A DNA stretch of 64,000 bases from Micromonospora inositola. Its GTDB lineage: Bacteria; Actinomycetota; Actinomycetes; Mycobacteriales; Micromonosporaceae. Positions 7,989 through 16,080 of this stretch are shown here, piece by piece. A program made the position numbers and the translations under genes. Under the pieces are notes generated by a model. That model worked only from the letters and a program-made list of their open reading frames with translations, did not search any database and was not told the origin of the DNA. Location of the stretch: the NCBI RefSeq assembly GCF_900090285.1, contig NZ_LT607754.1, positions 1,488,001-1,552,000 on the forward strand. The letters are read 5' to 3'. Every line of letters begins with the position of its first letter. Within the stretch, counting starts at the first letter, position 1.

Positions 7989-10835
7989 TCACTCCTCGGG
8001 AGGGCTGGCGGCGGCGGCCTTCTTCGGGGCCGCCTTCTTCGCCGGGGCCTTCTTGGCGGTGGTCGCCTTGGCGGTGGTCGCCTTGGCGGTGGTCGTCTTC
8101 TTGGCCGCCGTCGACCTGGTGGCGGCGGCGGTCTTCTTCGCCGCCGTCTTCTTGGCCGGGGCGGCCTTCTTCGCCGCCTTCTTCGGCGCCGGCCCCTTGG
8201 CCCGCTTCTCGGCGAGCATCTCGGAGGCCTCTTCCAGGGTCAGCGCCTCCGGGGTCTGGGCGCGCCGCAGCGACGCGTTGGTCTCCCCGTCGGTGACGTA
8301 CGGCCCGAACCGGCCGTCCTTGATGACCAGCGGCTTCTCGGTGAGCGGGTCGTTGCCCATCTCCCGCAGCGGCGGCGCGGCGGCCCGACGCTGGCGGGTC
8401 TTCGGCGCGGCCAGCAGGGCCAGGGCCTCGTCCAGCGTGACGGTGAACATCTTGTCCTCGGAGTCCAGCGAGCGGAACTCGTCACCGCGCTTGACGTACG
8501 GGCCGTAGCGGCCGTTGTTGGCGAAGACCTCGACGCCGTCCGGGGCGACGCCGACCAGCCGGGGCAGGCTGAGCAGCTTCAGCGCCTCGTCGAAGGTGAG
8601 CGAGTCCGGCGTCTGCGAGCGCAGCAGCGACGACTTCCGCTCGCCGCTGGCCACGTACGGGCCGAACCGGCCGGACTTGAGCACGATCGGCTCGCCGGTC
8701 GCCGGGTCGTCGCCGAGCTTGCGCTCGCCCCCGCCACCGAGGAAGAGCTCGTGCACCTTCTCCGGGGTCAGCTCGTCCGGAGCCAGCCCTTCGGGGATCG
8801 GGGCCCGATCGCCCTGGCCGCCGCCCTCCTCGCCCTCCGCCGGGGCCGCCGGCTGCTCGCCCGGCACCGCCCGCTGGAGGTACGGCCCGTACCGGCCGAC
8901 CCGGACGACGACCTCGCGCCCCTCCTCGTCGGTGAAGAGCGGGATCGAGTTGACGCTGCGGGCGTCGATCTCGCTGAGGTTCTCGGTGACCAGCTTCTTC
9001 AGCCCGCCGGAGCGGGCGATGGTCTGGTCGCCGGCGCCGTTGGTACTGCCGAAGTAGAAGGAGGTGAGGAAGTCGACGGAGGCGTGCTCACCGCCGGCGA
9101 TCTCGTCCAGCTCGTTCTCCATGCTGGCGGTGAAGTCGTAGTCGATCAGGCGGGGGTAGTGCCGCTCCATCAGCCCGATCACCGCGAACGCCAGGAAGGT
9201 GGGGATCATCGCCTGGCCGCGCTTGGTCACGTAGCCGCGGTCCTGGATGGTCTGCATGATCGACGCGTACGTCGACGGGCGGCCGATGCCCAGCTCCTCC
9301 AGGGCCTTGACCAGGGACGCCTCGGTGTAGCGCGACGGCGGCTGGGTGTGGTGCCCCTGCGCGGCCAGCTCGTCGGCGGTCAGCGGCTGGTCCTTGACCA
9401 GGGTGGGCAGCCGGCGCTCGGCGTCCTCGGCCTCGGCGTTCTCGTCGTCGCTGGACTCGACGTACGCGCGGAGGAAGCCCGGGTCGGTGATGGTCTTGCC
9501 GGTCGCGCCGAAGTCGGCCTCCTCGCTCGACGAGGAGACCGCGCGGATGCGCACCGAGACGCTGGACCCGACCGCGTCGGTCATCTGCGAGGCGATGGTC
9601 CGCCGCCAGATCAGCTCGTAGAGCTTGAACTCCTCGGCCGACAGCTCCTTGGCCACGTCCCCCGGGGTGCGGAAGTTGTCCCCCGCCGGGCGGATCGCCT
9701 CGTGCGCCTCCTGCGCGTTCTTCACCTTGCCGGTGTAGCGGCGCGGCTCCGGCGGCACGCTGCGCTCGCCGTACAGCTCGACGATCTGCCGGCGGGCCGC
9801 CGTGATGGCGGTCTCTGACAGGTTCACCGAGTCGGTACGCATGTAGGTGATGTAGCCGTTCTCGTACAGGCGCTGCGCGGTGCGCATCGTCTGCTGCGAC
9901 GAGAACCGCAGCTTGCGGGCAGCCTCCTGCTGGAGGGTGGAGGTGATGAACGGCGCGTACGGGCGGCGGCGGTAGGGCTTCTCCTCGACCCGGGTGACCG
10001 CGAACGGCCGCCCCTCCAGCCGGGCGGCGAGACCCCTGGCCCCGCCCTCGTCGAGGTGAACGACGCCGGCCCCGGCCCGCACCCGACCCGTGGTCGGCTC
10101 GAAGTCCTTGCCGGTGGCGATCCGGTCGCCGTTCAGCGCGATCAGCGTGGCGTTGAAGGTGCGCGGTCCCTCGCCGGCGTTCGCGACAGCGAGGGTGGCC
10201 AGGATGTCCCAGTACTCGGCGGTGCGGAAGGCCATCCGCTGGCGCTCCCGCTCGACCACGATCCGGGTCGCCACGGACTGCACCCGGCCCGCCGAGAGCT
10301 TCGGCATGACCTTCTTCCACAGCACCGGGGAGACCTCGTAGCCGTACAGCCGGTCGAGGATGCGGCGGGCCTCCTGCGCGTCGACCAGGTCCCGGTCGAT
10401 CTCGCGCGGGTTGGCCACCGCGGCCTGGATCGCCGGCTTGGTGATCTCGTGGAAGACCATCCGCTTGACCGGCACCTTGGGCTTGAGGGTCTCCACCAGG
10501 TGCCAGGCGATCGCCTCGCCCTCGCGGTCCTCGTCCGTCGCCAGGAAGATCTCGTCGACCTCCTTGGCCAGCTTCACCAGCTTGCTGATCTGCTGCTTGC
10601 GGTCGGCGGAGACCACGTAGAGGGCGTGGAAGCCGTTGTCGACGTCCACCCCGAGCCGGGCCCAGGGCTCGCCCTTGTACTTGGCGGGCACGTCGGCGGC
10701 GTTGCGCGGGAGGTCCCGGACGTGGCCGAAGCTGGCCTCCACGACGTATCCCGGGCCGAGGTAGCCCGAGATCGTCTTGGCCTTCGCCGGTGACTCGACG
10801 ATGACCAGACGGGTGGTTCCAGCGTTGCTCGGCAC
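7989..10835 (-). CDS. topA: DNA topoisomerase I (type IA)
   Basis: A 948-residue protein relaxing negative supercoils. The GTG at 10835 is chosen because GGAGAGAG lies just upstream and the protein then begins MPSNAGTTRLVIVESPAKAK, the standard Toprim start. Acidic metal-binding residues are in ATDEDREGE (about 100-107) and the active-site tyrosine is Tyr331 in ITYMRTDS. Four C-terminal repeats of the form GRFGPYV/GRYGPYV replace the zinc fingers of E. coli TopA, as in mycobacteria. The last ~70 residues are an Ala/Lys-rich basic tail, known in actinobacterial TopA to aid processive relaxation. Essential housekeeping gene; next to hppA/bldG as in streptomycetes. Confidence 0.97.
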   Translation of the reverse strand: MPSNAGTTRLVIVESPAKAKTISGYLGPGYVVEASFGHVRDLPRNAADVPAKYKGEPWARLGVDVDNGFHALYVVSADRKQQISKLVKLAKEVDEIFLATDEDREGEAIAWHLVETLKPKVPVKRMVFHEITKPAIQAAVANPREIDRDLVDAQEARRILDRLYGYEVSPVLWKKVMPKLSAGRVQSVATRIVVERERQRMAFRTAEYWDILATLAVANAGEGPRTFNATLIALNGDRIATGKDFEPTTGRVRAGAGVVHLDEGGARGLAARLEGRPFAVTRVEEKPYRRRPYAPFITSTLQQEAARKLRFSSQQTMRTAQRLYENGYITYMRTDSVNLSETAITAARRQIVELYGERSVPPEPRRYTGKVKNAQEAHEAIRPAGDNFRTPGDVAKELSAEEFKLYELIWRRTIASQMTDAVGSSVSVRIRAVSSSSEEADFGATGKTITDPGFLRAYVESSDDENAEAEDAERRLPTLVKDQPLTADELAAQGHHTQPPSRYTEASLVKALEELGIGRPSTYASIMQTIQDRGYVTKRGQAMIPTFLAFAVIGLMERHYPRLIDYDFTASMENELDEIAGGEHASVDFLTSFYFGSTNGAGDQTIARSGGLKKLVTENLSEIDARSVNSIPLFTDEEGREVVVRVGRYGPYLQRAVPGEQPAAPAEGEEGGGQGDRAPIPEGLAPDELTPEKVHELFLGGGGERKLGDDPATGEPIVLKSGRFGPYVASGERKSSLLRSQTPDSLTFDEALKLLSLPRLVGVAPDGVEVFANNGRYGPYVKRGDEFRSLDSEDKMFTVTLDEALALLAAPKTRQRRAAAPPLREMGNDPLTEKPLVIKDGRFGPYVTDGETNASLRRAQTPEALTLEEASEMLAEKRAKGPAPKKAAKKAAPAKKTAAKKTAAATRSTAAKKTTTAKATTAKATTAKKAPAKKAAPKKAAAASPPEE
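8055..8099. repeat. 15-bp tandem repeat inside topA tail
   Basis: Three copies of GGCGGTGGTCGCCTT (the third has one change) encode AKATT-type repeats in the basic C-terminal tail of TopA. Such coding microsatellites allow the tail length to vary between strains. Confidence 0.8.
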
Positions 10836-11228
10836 GTCTCTCTCCGACCTCACTCCTGCTCCATGCCCCGTTTCGGGCCGCGTTGCACCGGCCGGACCAC
10901 TGGCGGTCCGGATGTCCAACGTAACGCGCCGGCCGCGTTTCGGGTTTCGCGGGCAGCAAACCGGTCGGTACGTGGCGGCCACCGGCCCGGCCGCGCAGGA
11001 CTCCCACCGGACGGCGCCACCGTACACCGCGGGTAGGGCGCCGAGCGGGCCACTGTGGCGATCACGGACCCTCGGCCGAGGAGTCACCGGTCCGTTTTCC
11101 TGGACAAACCGCCAACCGGGGCGGTGTCCGGGATCGGACAGCCGACGGGGGTTGCGGGCCGGGGGACCGGCCGGCGGGACCCCTCGGGGCGCGATGGCGG
11201 GCGCGGGGCGGCCCACCCGCGCCCGTGC
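10836..11228. other. Intergenic region upstream of topA
   Basis: This 393-base stretch holds no convincing gene. It should contain the topA promoter and leader. A small inverted repeat, CCGGACC/GGTCCGG, lies at 10892-10911, about 57 bases before the topA start. No clear -35/-10 pair was recognised. Confidence 0.5.
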
Positions 11229-11840
11229 TCAGGCGGAGACGCCGGGCCAGTCGGCCGCCGGCGCGGCGGGTGGGCGGTCACCCACCAGCTCGGCCAGCCG
11301 GGCCAGCCGCCGTCGCCCGGTGATCCGGTACGCCGGCCCGCCCGCCCCCGGGTCGAGGAGCGCCCCGGGCAGGCCGACCGCGGCCAGCGCCGACCGTACC
11401 TGCGGCCAGCAGGACTCGTCCCCGGCGCCGAGCCGGAGCAGGAAGCCGGGTGGCTCGGCGGCCCCGGCGGCGGCGAGCCAGAGCCGCAGGCGGCGCCCGT
11501 TGAGGTGGAACCCGGCCGGCGGTCGCTTCCCGGCGCCGCGCAACCAGGCCACCGCCAGCGGGGCCAGGGTGCTCGCGTACGCGGTGCGGACCAGGTGCCG
11601 GCCGTCCTCGGTCGGCTCCCAGCTCGCCGACACCCCGCGCGCGGCCAACTCGGCGACCAGCACGTGCACCCGCCAGGCGGCGTCGACCACGACCGACAGC
11701 CGGGCCGTGCCGCCCATCCGGACCATCTCCCCCGGCCCGGCGAGCAGGCCGGCCAGGTCCGCCAGGGACGGGTCGGCCGCCTCGGTGGAAAACAGCGAGA
11801 GCTGCCGGACCGGGTCGGGGAAAGGTGGCGTCAGCGACAC
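11229..11840 (-). CDS. Conserved actinobacterial protein of unknown function
   Basis: A 203-residue protein with no motif I can assign. It is rich in Leu, Ala and Arg, has no signal peptide or membrane segment, and shows a mixed alpha/beta pattern (TARLSVVVDAAWRVHVLVAEL, HLNGRRLRLWLAAAG). The alternating blocks faintly recall the LAGLIDADG-like fold seen in WhiA, but no catalytic signature is present and I do not claim it. Its start overlaps the stop of the upstream lipoprotein gene by 10 bases, so the two are co-translated. A gene of this kind between topA and hppA is part of the conserved backbone. Confidence 0.75.
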   Translation of the reverse strand: MSLTPPFPDPVRQLSLFSTEAADPSLADLAGLLAGPGEMVRMGGTARLSVVVDAAWRVHVLVAELAARGVSASWEPTEDGRHLVRTAYASTLAPLAVAWLRGAGKRPPAGFHLNGRRLRLWLAAAGAAEPPGFLLRLGAGDESCWPQVRSALAAVGLPGALLDPGAGGPAYRITGRRRLARLAELVGDRPPAAPAADWPGVSA

Positions 11841-12370
11841 TCCGGGACCTCGTCGAAGGCCTGTTTGAGTTCTTTGGAGTTGAGCTTGCCGGTGTCCAGC
11901 GCGCTCGCGTCGTACTCCTTGTTGAGGGTCTCCACCGCGGCCCGGACCCCGTCGTAGAAGGCCGTGGCCTGCCCGGTGTCCAGTCCGTCGATGGTGTCCC
12001 GGGCCCGACCGTAGGCGTCCCGCATCTTGCTCAGCGAGGCCCGGAAGCCGGCGGAGACCTCCTCGCCGTGGTCGGTCGCCGGCACCCCGGCCTGCTCGAC
12101 CTTCCGGCGGGCGGTCTCGCTGGCCTGCTCGGCGCCGGCGAAGAGCCGGACCAGGTTCTCCTTGGCCTGGGCCGGGGTCGTCTGCGCGGTCATCTGCTGC
12201 TGGGTGCTGCTGGTCAGCTTGTTGATCTCGGCGCGCCAGGGGGTGAGCGCCTCGCAGACCGAGGCGGCCCAGGCCCGCGGGCTGGGACCGCCGCAGCCGG
12301 TGACGACGAGGGCCAGCGTGGCCAGGACCACCGTGAGCTTTCCGGCGGTTGCCGCCCGGCGCGTACGCAT
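11831..12370 (-). CDS. Putative lipoprotein
   Basis: About 179 residues from the ATG at 12370, which gives a proper lipoprotein signal: MRTRRAATAGK, a hydrophobic stretch and the lipobox VTGC. An upstream in-frame start at 12406 would bury the signal. The mature part is a helical, charged domain (AEINKLTSSTQQQ, AGAEQASETARRKVEQAG, RDAYGRARDTIDGLD) suggesting coiled-coil helices facing the outside. Function unknown. It is the first gene of a two-gene unit with the unknown protein downstream (10-base overlap). Confidence 0.8.
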   Translation of the reverse strand: MRTRRAATAGKLTVVLATLALVVTGCGGPSPRAWAASVCEALTPWRAEINKLTSSTQQQMTAQTTPAQAKENLVRLFAGAEQASETARRKVEQAGVPATDHGEEVSAGFRASLSKMRDAYGRARDTIDGLDTGQATAFYDGVRAAVETLNKEYDASALDTGKLNSKELKQAFDEVPECR

Positions 12371-12489
12371 GCGAAGCAGCGTACGGCCTTCGGGTGGAAC
12401 TGCCACCGGTCAGATTTCACCGGCGGGACCGCGGGAGCACGGTTCCCGGCCGGCGTGCGCCGACCGGGAACCGCTGCCAGTCAGGACCC

Positions 12490-14850
12490 TCAGGCGTTGA
12501 CCGGCTCCGGACGCTCCTCCGGGCTGCCCGCACCGGCGTCGGTACCGGTGTCGGAGTCCGCCATCGCGATGCCCTTGCGCTTGCTGAACACCACGGCCGC
12601 CACGATGATCAGCGCGGCGACCAGGGCGATCGTCACCCGCAGCGGGGTGTTCCGGTCGGCGCCCACGCTCCAGGCCACCACGGCCGGCGCGATCAGCAGC
12701 GAGACCAGGTTCATCACCTTGATCAGCGGGTTGATCGCCGGGCCGGCGGTGTCCTTGAACGGGTCGCCGACGGTGTCGCCGATGACGGTCGCGGCGTGCG
12801 AGTCGGAGCCCTTGCCGCCGTACGCGCCGTCCTCGACCAGCTTCTTCGCGTTGTCCCAGGCGCCGCCGGAGTTGGCCAGGAAGACCGCCATCAGCGTGCC
12901 CGCCCCGATCGCGCCGGCCAGGTACGACGCCAGCGCGCCCGGGCCGAGGCCGAAGCCGACCGCGATCGGCGCCAGGATGGCGAGCAGGCCGGGGGTCATC
13001 AGCTCGCGCTGCGCGTCCCGGGTGCAGATGTCGACGACCTTGCCGTACTCGGGGCGCTGGGTGCGGTCCATGATCCCGGGCAGCTCGCGGAACTGCCGGC
13101 GGACCTCCATCACCACGGCGCCGGCCGAACGCGAAACCGCGTTGATGGCCAGGCCGGAGAAGAGGAAGACCACCGCCGCGCCGATGATCAGGCCGACCAG
13201 GTTGCGCGGGTTGGCCACGTTCAGCGCGTTGAGGATCTCGGCACCCACGTCGCCCACGCCGGCGTCGGCGTACGACGACCGCAGGGTGTCGGTGTACGAG
13301 CCGAACAGCGCGGTCGCGGCGAGGACCGCGGTGGCGATCGCGATGCCCTTGGTGATCGCCTTGGTGGTGTTGCCGACCGCGTCCAGCTCGGTCAGCGTCC
13401 GGGCGCCGTGCTCGTCGATGTCGCCGGACATCTCCGCCACGCCCTGGGCGTTGTCGGAGATCGGGCCGAAGGTGTCCATCGCGACGATCACGCCGACGGT
13501 GGTGAGCAGGCCGGTGCCGGCCAGCGCGACCGCGAACAGCGAGAGCGTGATGGAGCTGCCGCCGAGCAGGAACGCGCCGAAGACGCCGGCACCGATCAGC
13601 AGCGCCGAGTAGACGGCCGACTCCAGGCCGATGCTGATGCCGGCGAGGATGACGGTGGCCGCCCCGGTCTGCGAGCTCTTGCCGATGTCCTGCACCGGGC
13701 GCCGGTTGGTCTCGGTGAAGTAGCCGGTCAGCGCCTGGATCGCGGCGGCCAGCACGATGCCGATGATCACCGCGCCGATGGCCACCAGCCGCGGGTTGCG
13801 GTTGACGTCGGTGAGGCCGCCCTCCAACTCACTGAAGCTGGCCGGCAGGTAGGCGAAGGCCGCGATCGCCACCAGCACCGCGGAGATCACCGCGGAGAGG
13901 TAGAAGGCCCGGTTGATCGCGGTCAGACCGTTGCGGTCGGAGGCGCGCAGGCGGGTGATGAAGACGCCGACGATCGCGACGAGCACCCCGATGGTGGAGA
14001 TGATCAGCGGGAAGACCAGACCGGTCTCGCCGAACGCGGCCCGGCCCAGGATCAGCGCGGCGACCAGGGTGACCGCGTACGACTCGAAGAGGTCGGCGGC
14101 CATGCCGGCGCAGTCGCCGACGTTGTCGCCCACGTTGTCCGCGATGGTGGCGGCGTTGCGCGGGTCGTCCTCCGGGATGCCCTGCTCGACCTTGCCCACC
14201 AGGTCGGCGCCGACGTCGGCGGCCTTGGTGAAGATGCCGCCGCCGACCCGCATGAACATGGCGAGCAGCGCGGCGCCGAAGCCGAAGCCCTCCAGCACGG
14301 TCGGGGCGTCGCCCTCGAAGAGCAGGACGACCAGCGCCGCGCCGAAGAGGCCGAGGCCGACGGTGAGGAAGCCGACCACGCCACCGGTCCGGAAGGCGAT
14401 CTTCATGGCGGCCTCGCGCCCGCCTTCGCGCTCCCGGGCCGCCGCGGCGACCCGCAGGTTGGCGCGGGTGGCCAGCCACATGCCGGCGCCACCGATGGAG
14501 GCGCTGAACAGGGCGCCCACCACGAAGAAGGCCGACCGGCCGATCTTCACCAGGGTCTGGTTGCCGTCGGTGTCGTGCACCGGCAGCAGGAAGAGCAGCA
14601 CGACGGCGATCACCACGAAGATCGCCAGGGTCCGGAACTGCCGCAGCAGGTACGCCGACGCGCCCTCCTGCACCGCCCCGGAGATCTCCTGCATGTTGGT
14701 GGTGCCCTTACCGGCTGCCAGCACGGCCTTGGTCAAGGCGGCGGCGAAGACGAGCGCCACCAGCGCGATGACCGCGGCGATGACGACGTACGTCGTGTTG
14801 GCTCCGGTAAGGGACAGTGCGCCGCCGTCGGCGGCCAAGGTCCCGGACAT
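12490..14850 (-). CDS. hppA: Membrane-bound proton-translocating inorganic pyrophosphatase, K+-independent type
   Basis: A 786-residue, many-helix membrane protein that couples PPi hydrolysis to ion pumping. The PPi-binding signature DVGADLVGKVE is present, followed by the acidic NVGDNVGDCAGMAADLFESY segment and a C-terminal DNAKKLVEDG...DSHAATVIGDTVGDPFKDT segment. At the site that separates classes the sequence reads GNTTKAITKG; lysine there (instead of alanine) marks the K+-independent, H+-pumping class. Start ATG with AGGAGGA five bases upstream. The position next to bldG matches Streptomyces. Confidence 0.97.
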   Translation of the reverse strand: MSGTLAADGGALSLTGANTTYVVIAAVIALVALVFAAALTKAVLAAGKGTTNMQEISGAVQEGASAYLLRQFRTLAIFVVIAVVLLFLLPVHDTDGNQTLVKIGRSAFFVVGALFSASIGGAGMWLATRANLRVAAAAREREGGREAAMKIAFRTGGVVGFLTVGLGLFGAALVVLLFEGDAPTVLEGFGFGAALLAMFMRVGGGIFTKAADVGADLVGKVEQGIPEDDPRNAATIADNVGDNVGDCAGMAADLFESYAVTLVAALILGRAAFGETGLVFPLIISTIGVLVAIVGVFITRLRASDRNGLTAINRAFYLSAVISAVLVAIAAFAYLPASFSELEGGLTDVNRNPRLVAIGAVIIGIVLAAAIQALTGYFTETNRRPVQDIGKSSQTGAATVILAGISIGLESAVYSALLIGAGVFGAFLLGGSSITLSLFAVALAGTGLLTTVGVIVAMDTFGPISDNAQGVAEMSGDIDEHGARTLTELDAVGNTTKAITKGIAIATAVLAATALFGSYTDTLRSSYADAGVGDVGAEILNALNVANPRNLVGLIIGAAVVFLFSGLAINAVSRSAGAVVMEVRRQFRELPGIMDRTQRPEYGKVVDICTRDAQRELMTPGLLAILAPIAVGFGLGPGALASYLAGAIGAGTLMAVFLANSGGAWDNAKKLVEDGAYGGKGSDSHAATVIGDTVGDPFKDTAGPAINPLIKVMNLVSLLIAPAVVAWSVGADRNTPLRVTIALVAALIIVAAVVFSKRKGIAMADSDTGTDAGAGSPEERPEPVNA

Positions 14851-15118
14851 CTATGTCCTCCTGTACCGAACACTCGCGCCGGCCGTGGAGACGCACGGGC
14901 CGACGCCTGGATGCGAACTCGCCAGCGCGCCAACCCACCACCGCGGACCAGCGATGAACCCCCGTTCCCGCTGGCTGCGGGACGGGTTACTTGCTGACAA
15001 CCCGGGTACTGTAGCCCTCCGCAGTGTTGGAGGTCACACCGAGGGGGCACCCTCTCTCGATGATCTTCGCAACTGTGTTATGAGGAGAAATCTGATATAT
15101 GGGGCGGCCAGCACGACG
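14851..15118. other. Intergenic region, hppA promoter side
   Basis: No gene seen. On the minus strand a TACAGT hexamer near 15013-15018 could serve as a -10 element for hppA, but no good -35 was found. An AT-rich stretch (15088-15100) stands out in the GC-rich surroundings. Confidence 0.35.
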
Positions 15119-15148
15119 AGGCCGCGCTCCCGAGCGGGAACGCGGCCT
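15119..15148 (-). terminator. Strong hairpin after the bldG-kinase operon
   Basis: AGGCCGCG and CGCGGCCT form an 8-bp outer stem and TCCCG/CGGGA continues it, leaving a 2-base loop. It lies 20 bases beyond the anti-sigma stop codon, so it probably ends the bldG operon transcript. No U-tract, as usual in high-GC actinomycetes. Confidence 0.7.
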
Positions 15149-15167
15149 GCGGGGACGAACTGTCAGG

Positions 15168-15605
15168 TCAGCGGCCGACCGGCCACACCATCCGGACCTC
15201 GGTGCCGATGCCCTCGTCGACCGGGCGGACCTGGAGGTCCTCGACGAAGCCGGCGAGCAGGGCGAAGCCGACGCCGGTGGTCAGCGCGTCCTCGCTGAGC
15301 GACTCCTTGGCCAACTCGTCCGGGGGCAGCGCGGCCAGCCCGATGCCGGCCTCGATCGGGGCGCGGTCCACCACCCGCACCGAGTACGCGCCGGAGTCGG
15401 ACATCTCCACCAGCACCGGGTCGTGCAGGCCGTACTGCCGGTGCAGGGCCACCGCCCGGGTGCACGCCTCACCGATGGCCAGGCGCACCTCGTCGAGCAG
15501 GTCCTCGCGTACCCCGGCCCGACGGGCCACCGCGACGCCGACCAGGCGGGCGGTGCGCACGTGCACCGGGGCGGGTGAGAAGGAGAGCTTGACGGTCGCC
15601 ATCAC
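15168..15605 (-). CDS. Anti-sigma factor, HATPase serine kinase (RsbW/SpoIIAB type)
   Basis: A 145-residue GHKL-fold protein. [14 protein letters not shown] carries the N-box (Asn/Glu region), with a G-box-like [13 protein letters not shown] near the end. Such proteins sequester a sigma factor and phosphorylate their antagonist. It starts at GTG 15605 or ATG 15602, overlapping the bldG stop, so the two are co-translated. In S. coelicolor the gene after bldG (SCO3548) encodes the matching anti-sigma factor. This protein is the likely kinase for BldG Ser57. Confidence 0.9.
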   Translation of the reverse strand: MMATVKLSFSPAPVHVRTARLVGVAVARRAGVREDLLDEVRLAIGEACTRAVALHRQYGLHDPVLVEMSDSGAYSVRVVDRAPIEAGIGLAALPPDELAKESLSEDALTTGVGFALLAGFVEDLQVRPVDEGIGTEVRMVWPVGR

Positions 15606-15958
15606 GCGCCGGCGCCGGTCGGGTCGGCGCTGATCGCCGCGTCGACCGTGGGGTGCAGCGGGAAGACCTGGTCCAGCGCGGTGATCCGGAAGATCTTGAG
15701 CAGCGGCTCCTTGTCGCAGACCAGGGCGAACGAACCACCGGCCGAGCGGAGCCGCTTGAGGGCGCCGACCAGCACGCCGAGGCCGGTCGAGTCGAGGAAG
15801 TCCACCCGGCCCAGGTCCACCACGACCCGGCGGGCCCCGCCGTCGATCAACTCCAGGAGCCGTTCCCGCAGCCGCGGCGCGGTGTAGACGTCCACCTCAC
15901 CGCCGACCTCGAGCACCGTGTGCTCCCCCACGGTGCGGGTCGCCAGCGACAGCTCCAT
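15602..15958 (-). CDS. bldG: BldG-like anti-sigma factor antagonist (STAS domain)
   Basis: A 118-residue STAS protein. The phosphoacceptor serine is Ser57 in the motif [12 protein letters not shown]. The protein is closely similar, from memory, to Streptomyces BldG, which controls aerial growth and antibiotic production through partner switching. Start ATG with GAGGAGGA upstream. The context confirms it: kinase gene coupled downstream, hppA and topA beyond, and a divergent helicase gene as in SCO3543-SCO3550. Target sigma factors are not encoded next to it. Confidence 0.95.
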   Translation of the reverse strand: MELSLATRTVGEHTVLEVGGEVDVYTAPRLRERLLELIDGGARRVVVDLGRVDFLDSTGLGVLVGALKRLRSAGGSFALVCDKEPLLKIFRITALDQVFPLHPTVDAAISADPTGAGA

Positions 15959-16018
15959 CGGTCCTCCTCGTAGACTCTCCTGGGCATCTAACCATCCCGC
16001 CCCCGGGCCCCTGCCGGG

Positions 16019-16028
16019 TCACCGGTGA
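16019..16028. promoter_or_regulatory. Palindrome TCACCGGTGA in the bldG/helicase divergent region
   Basis: A perfect 10-base palindrome sits between the divergent bldG and helicase starts, about 60 bases from each. It does not fit the BldD consensus spacing. It may be an operator or a chance palindrome. Confidence 0.25.
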
Positions 16029-16080
16029 GCTCCCCCATACCCACGGGCTCGGGTTCCCAATTCCGAACACCAGTGCGAGA

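Noticed and set aside
12349..14997. 882-codon plus-strand frame opposite hppA
   Set aside because: Dominated by Asp, Gly, Arg and His with no structure; hppA on the other strand is unambiguous.
15099..15578. Plus-strand frame with GAGGAG before an ATG at 15099
   Set aside because: It runs through the terminator hairpin and antisense to the conserved anti-sigma gene; the ribosome-like site is coincidental.
16019..16028. TCACCGGTGA as a BldD box controlling bldG
   Set aside because: The two half sites are too close for the BldD consensus TNACNC(A/T)GNGTNA; kept only as a plain palindrome.
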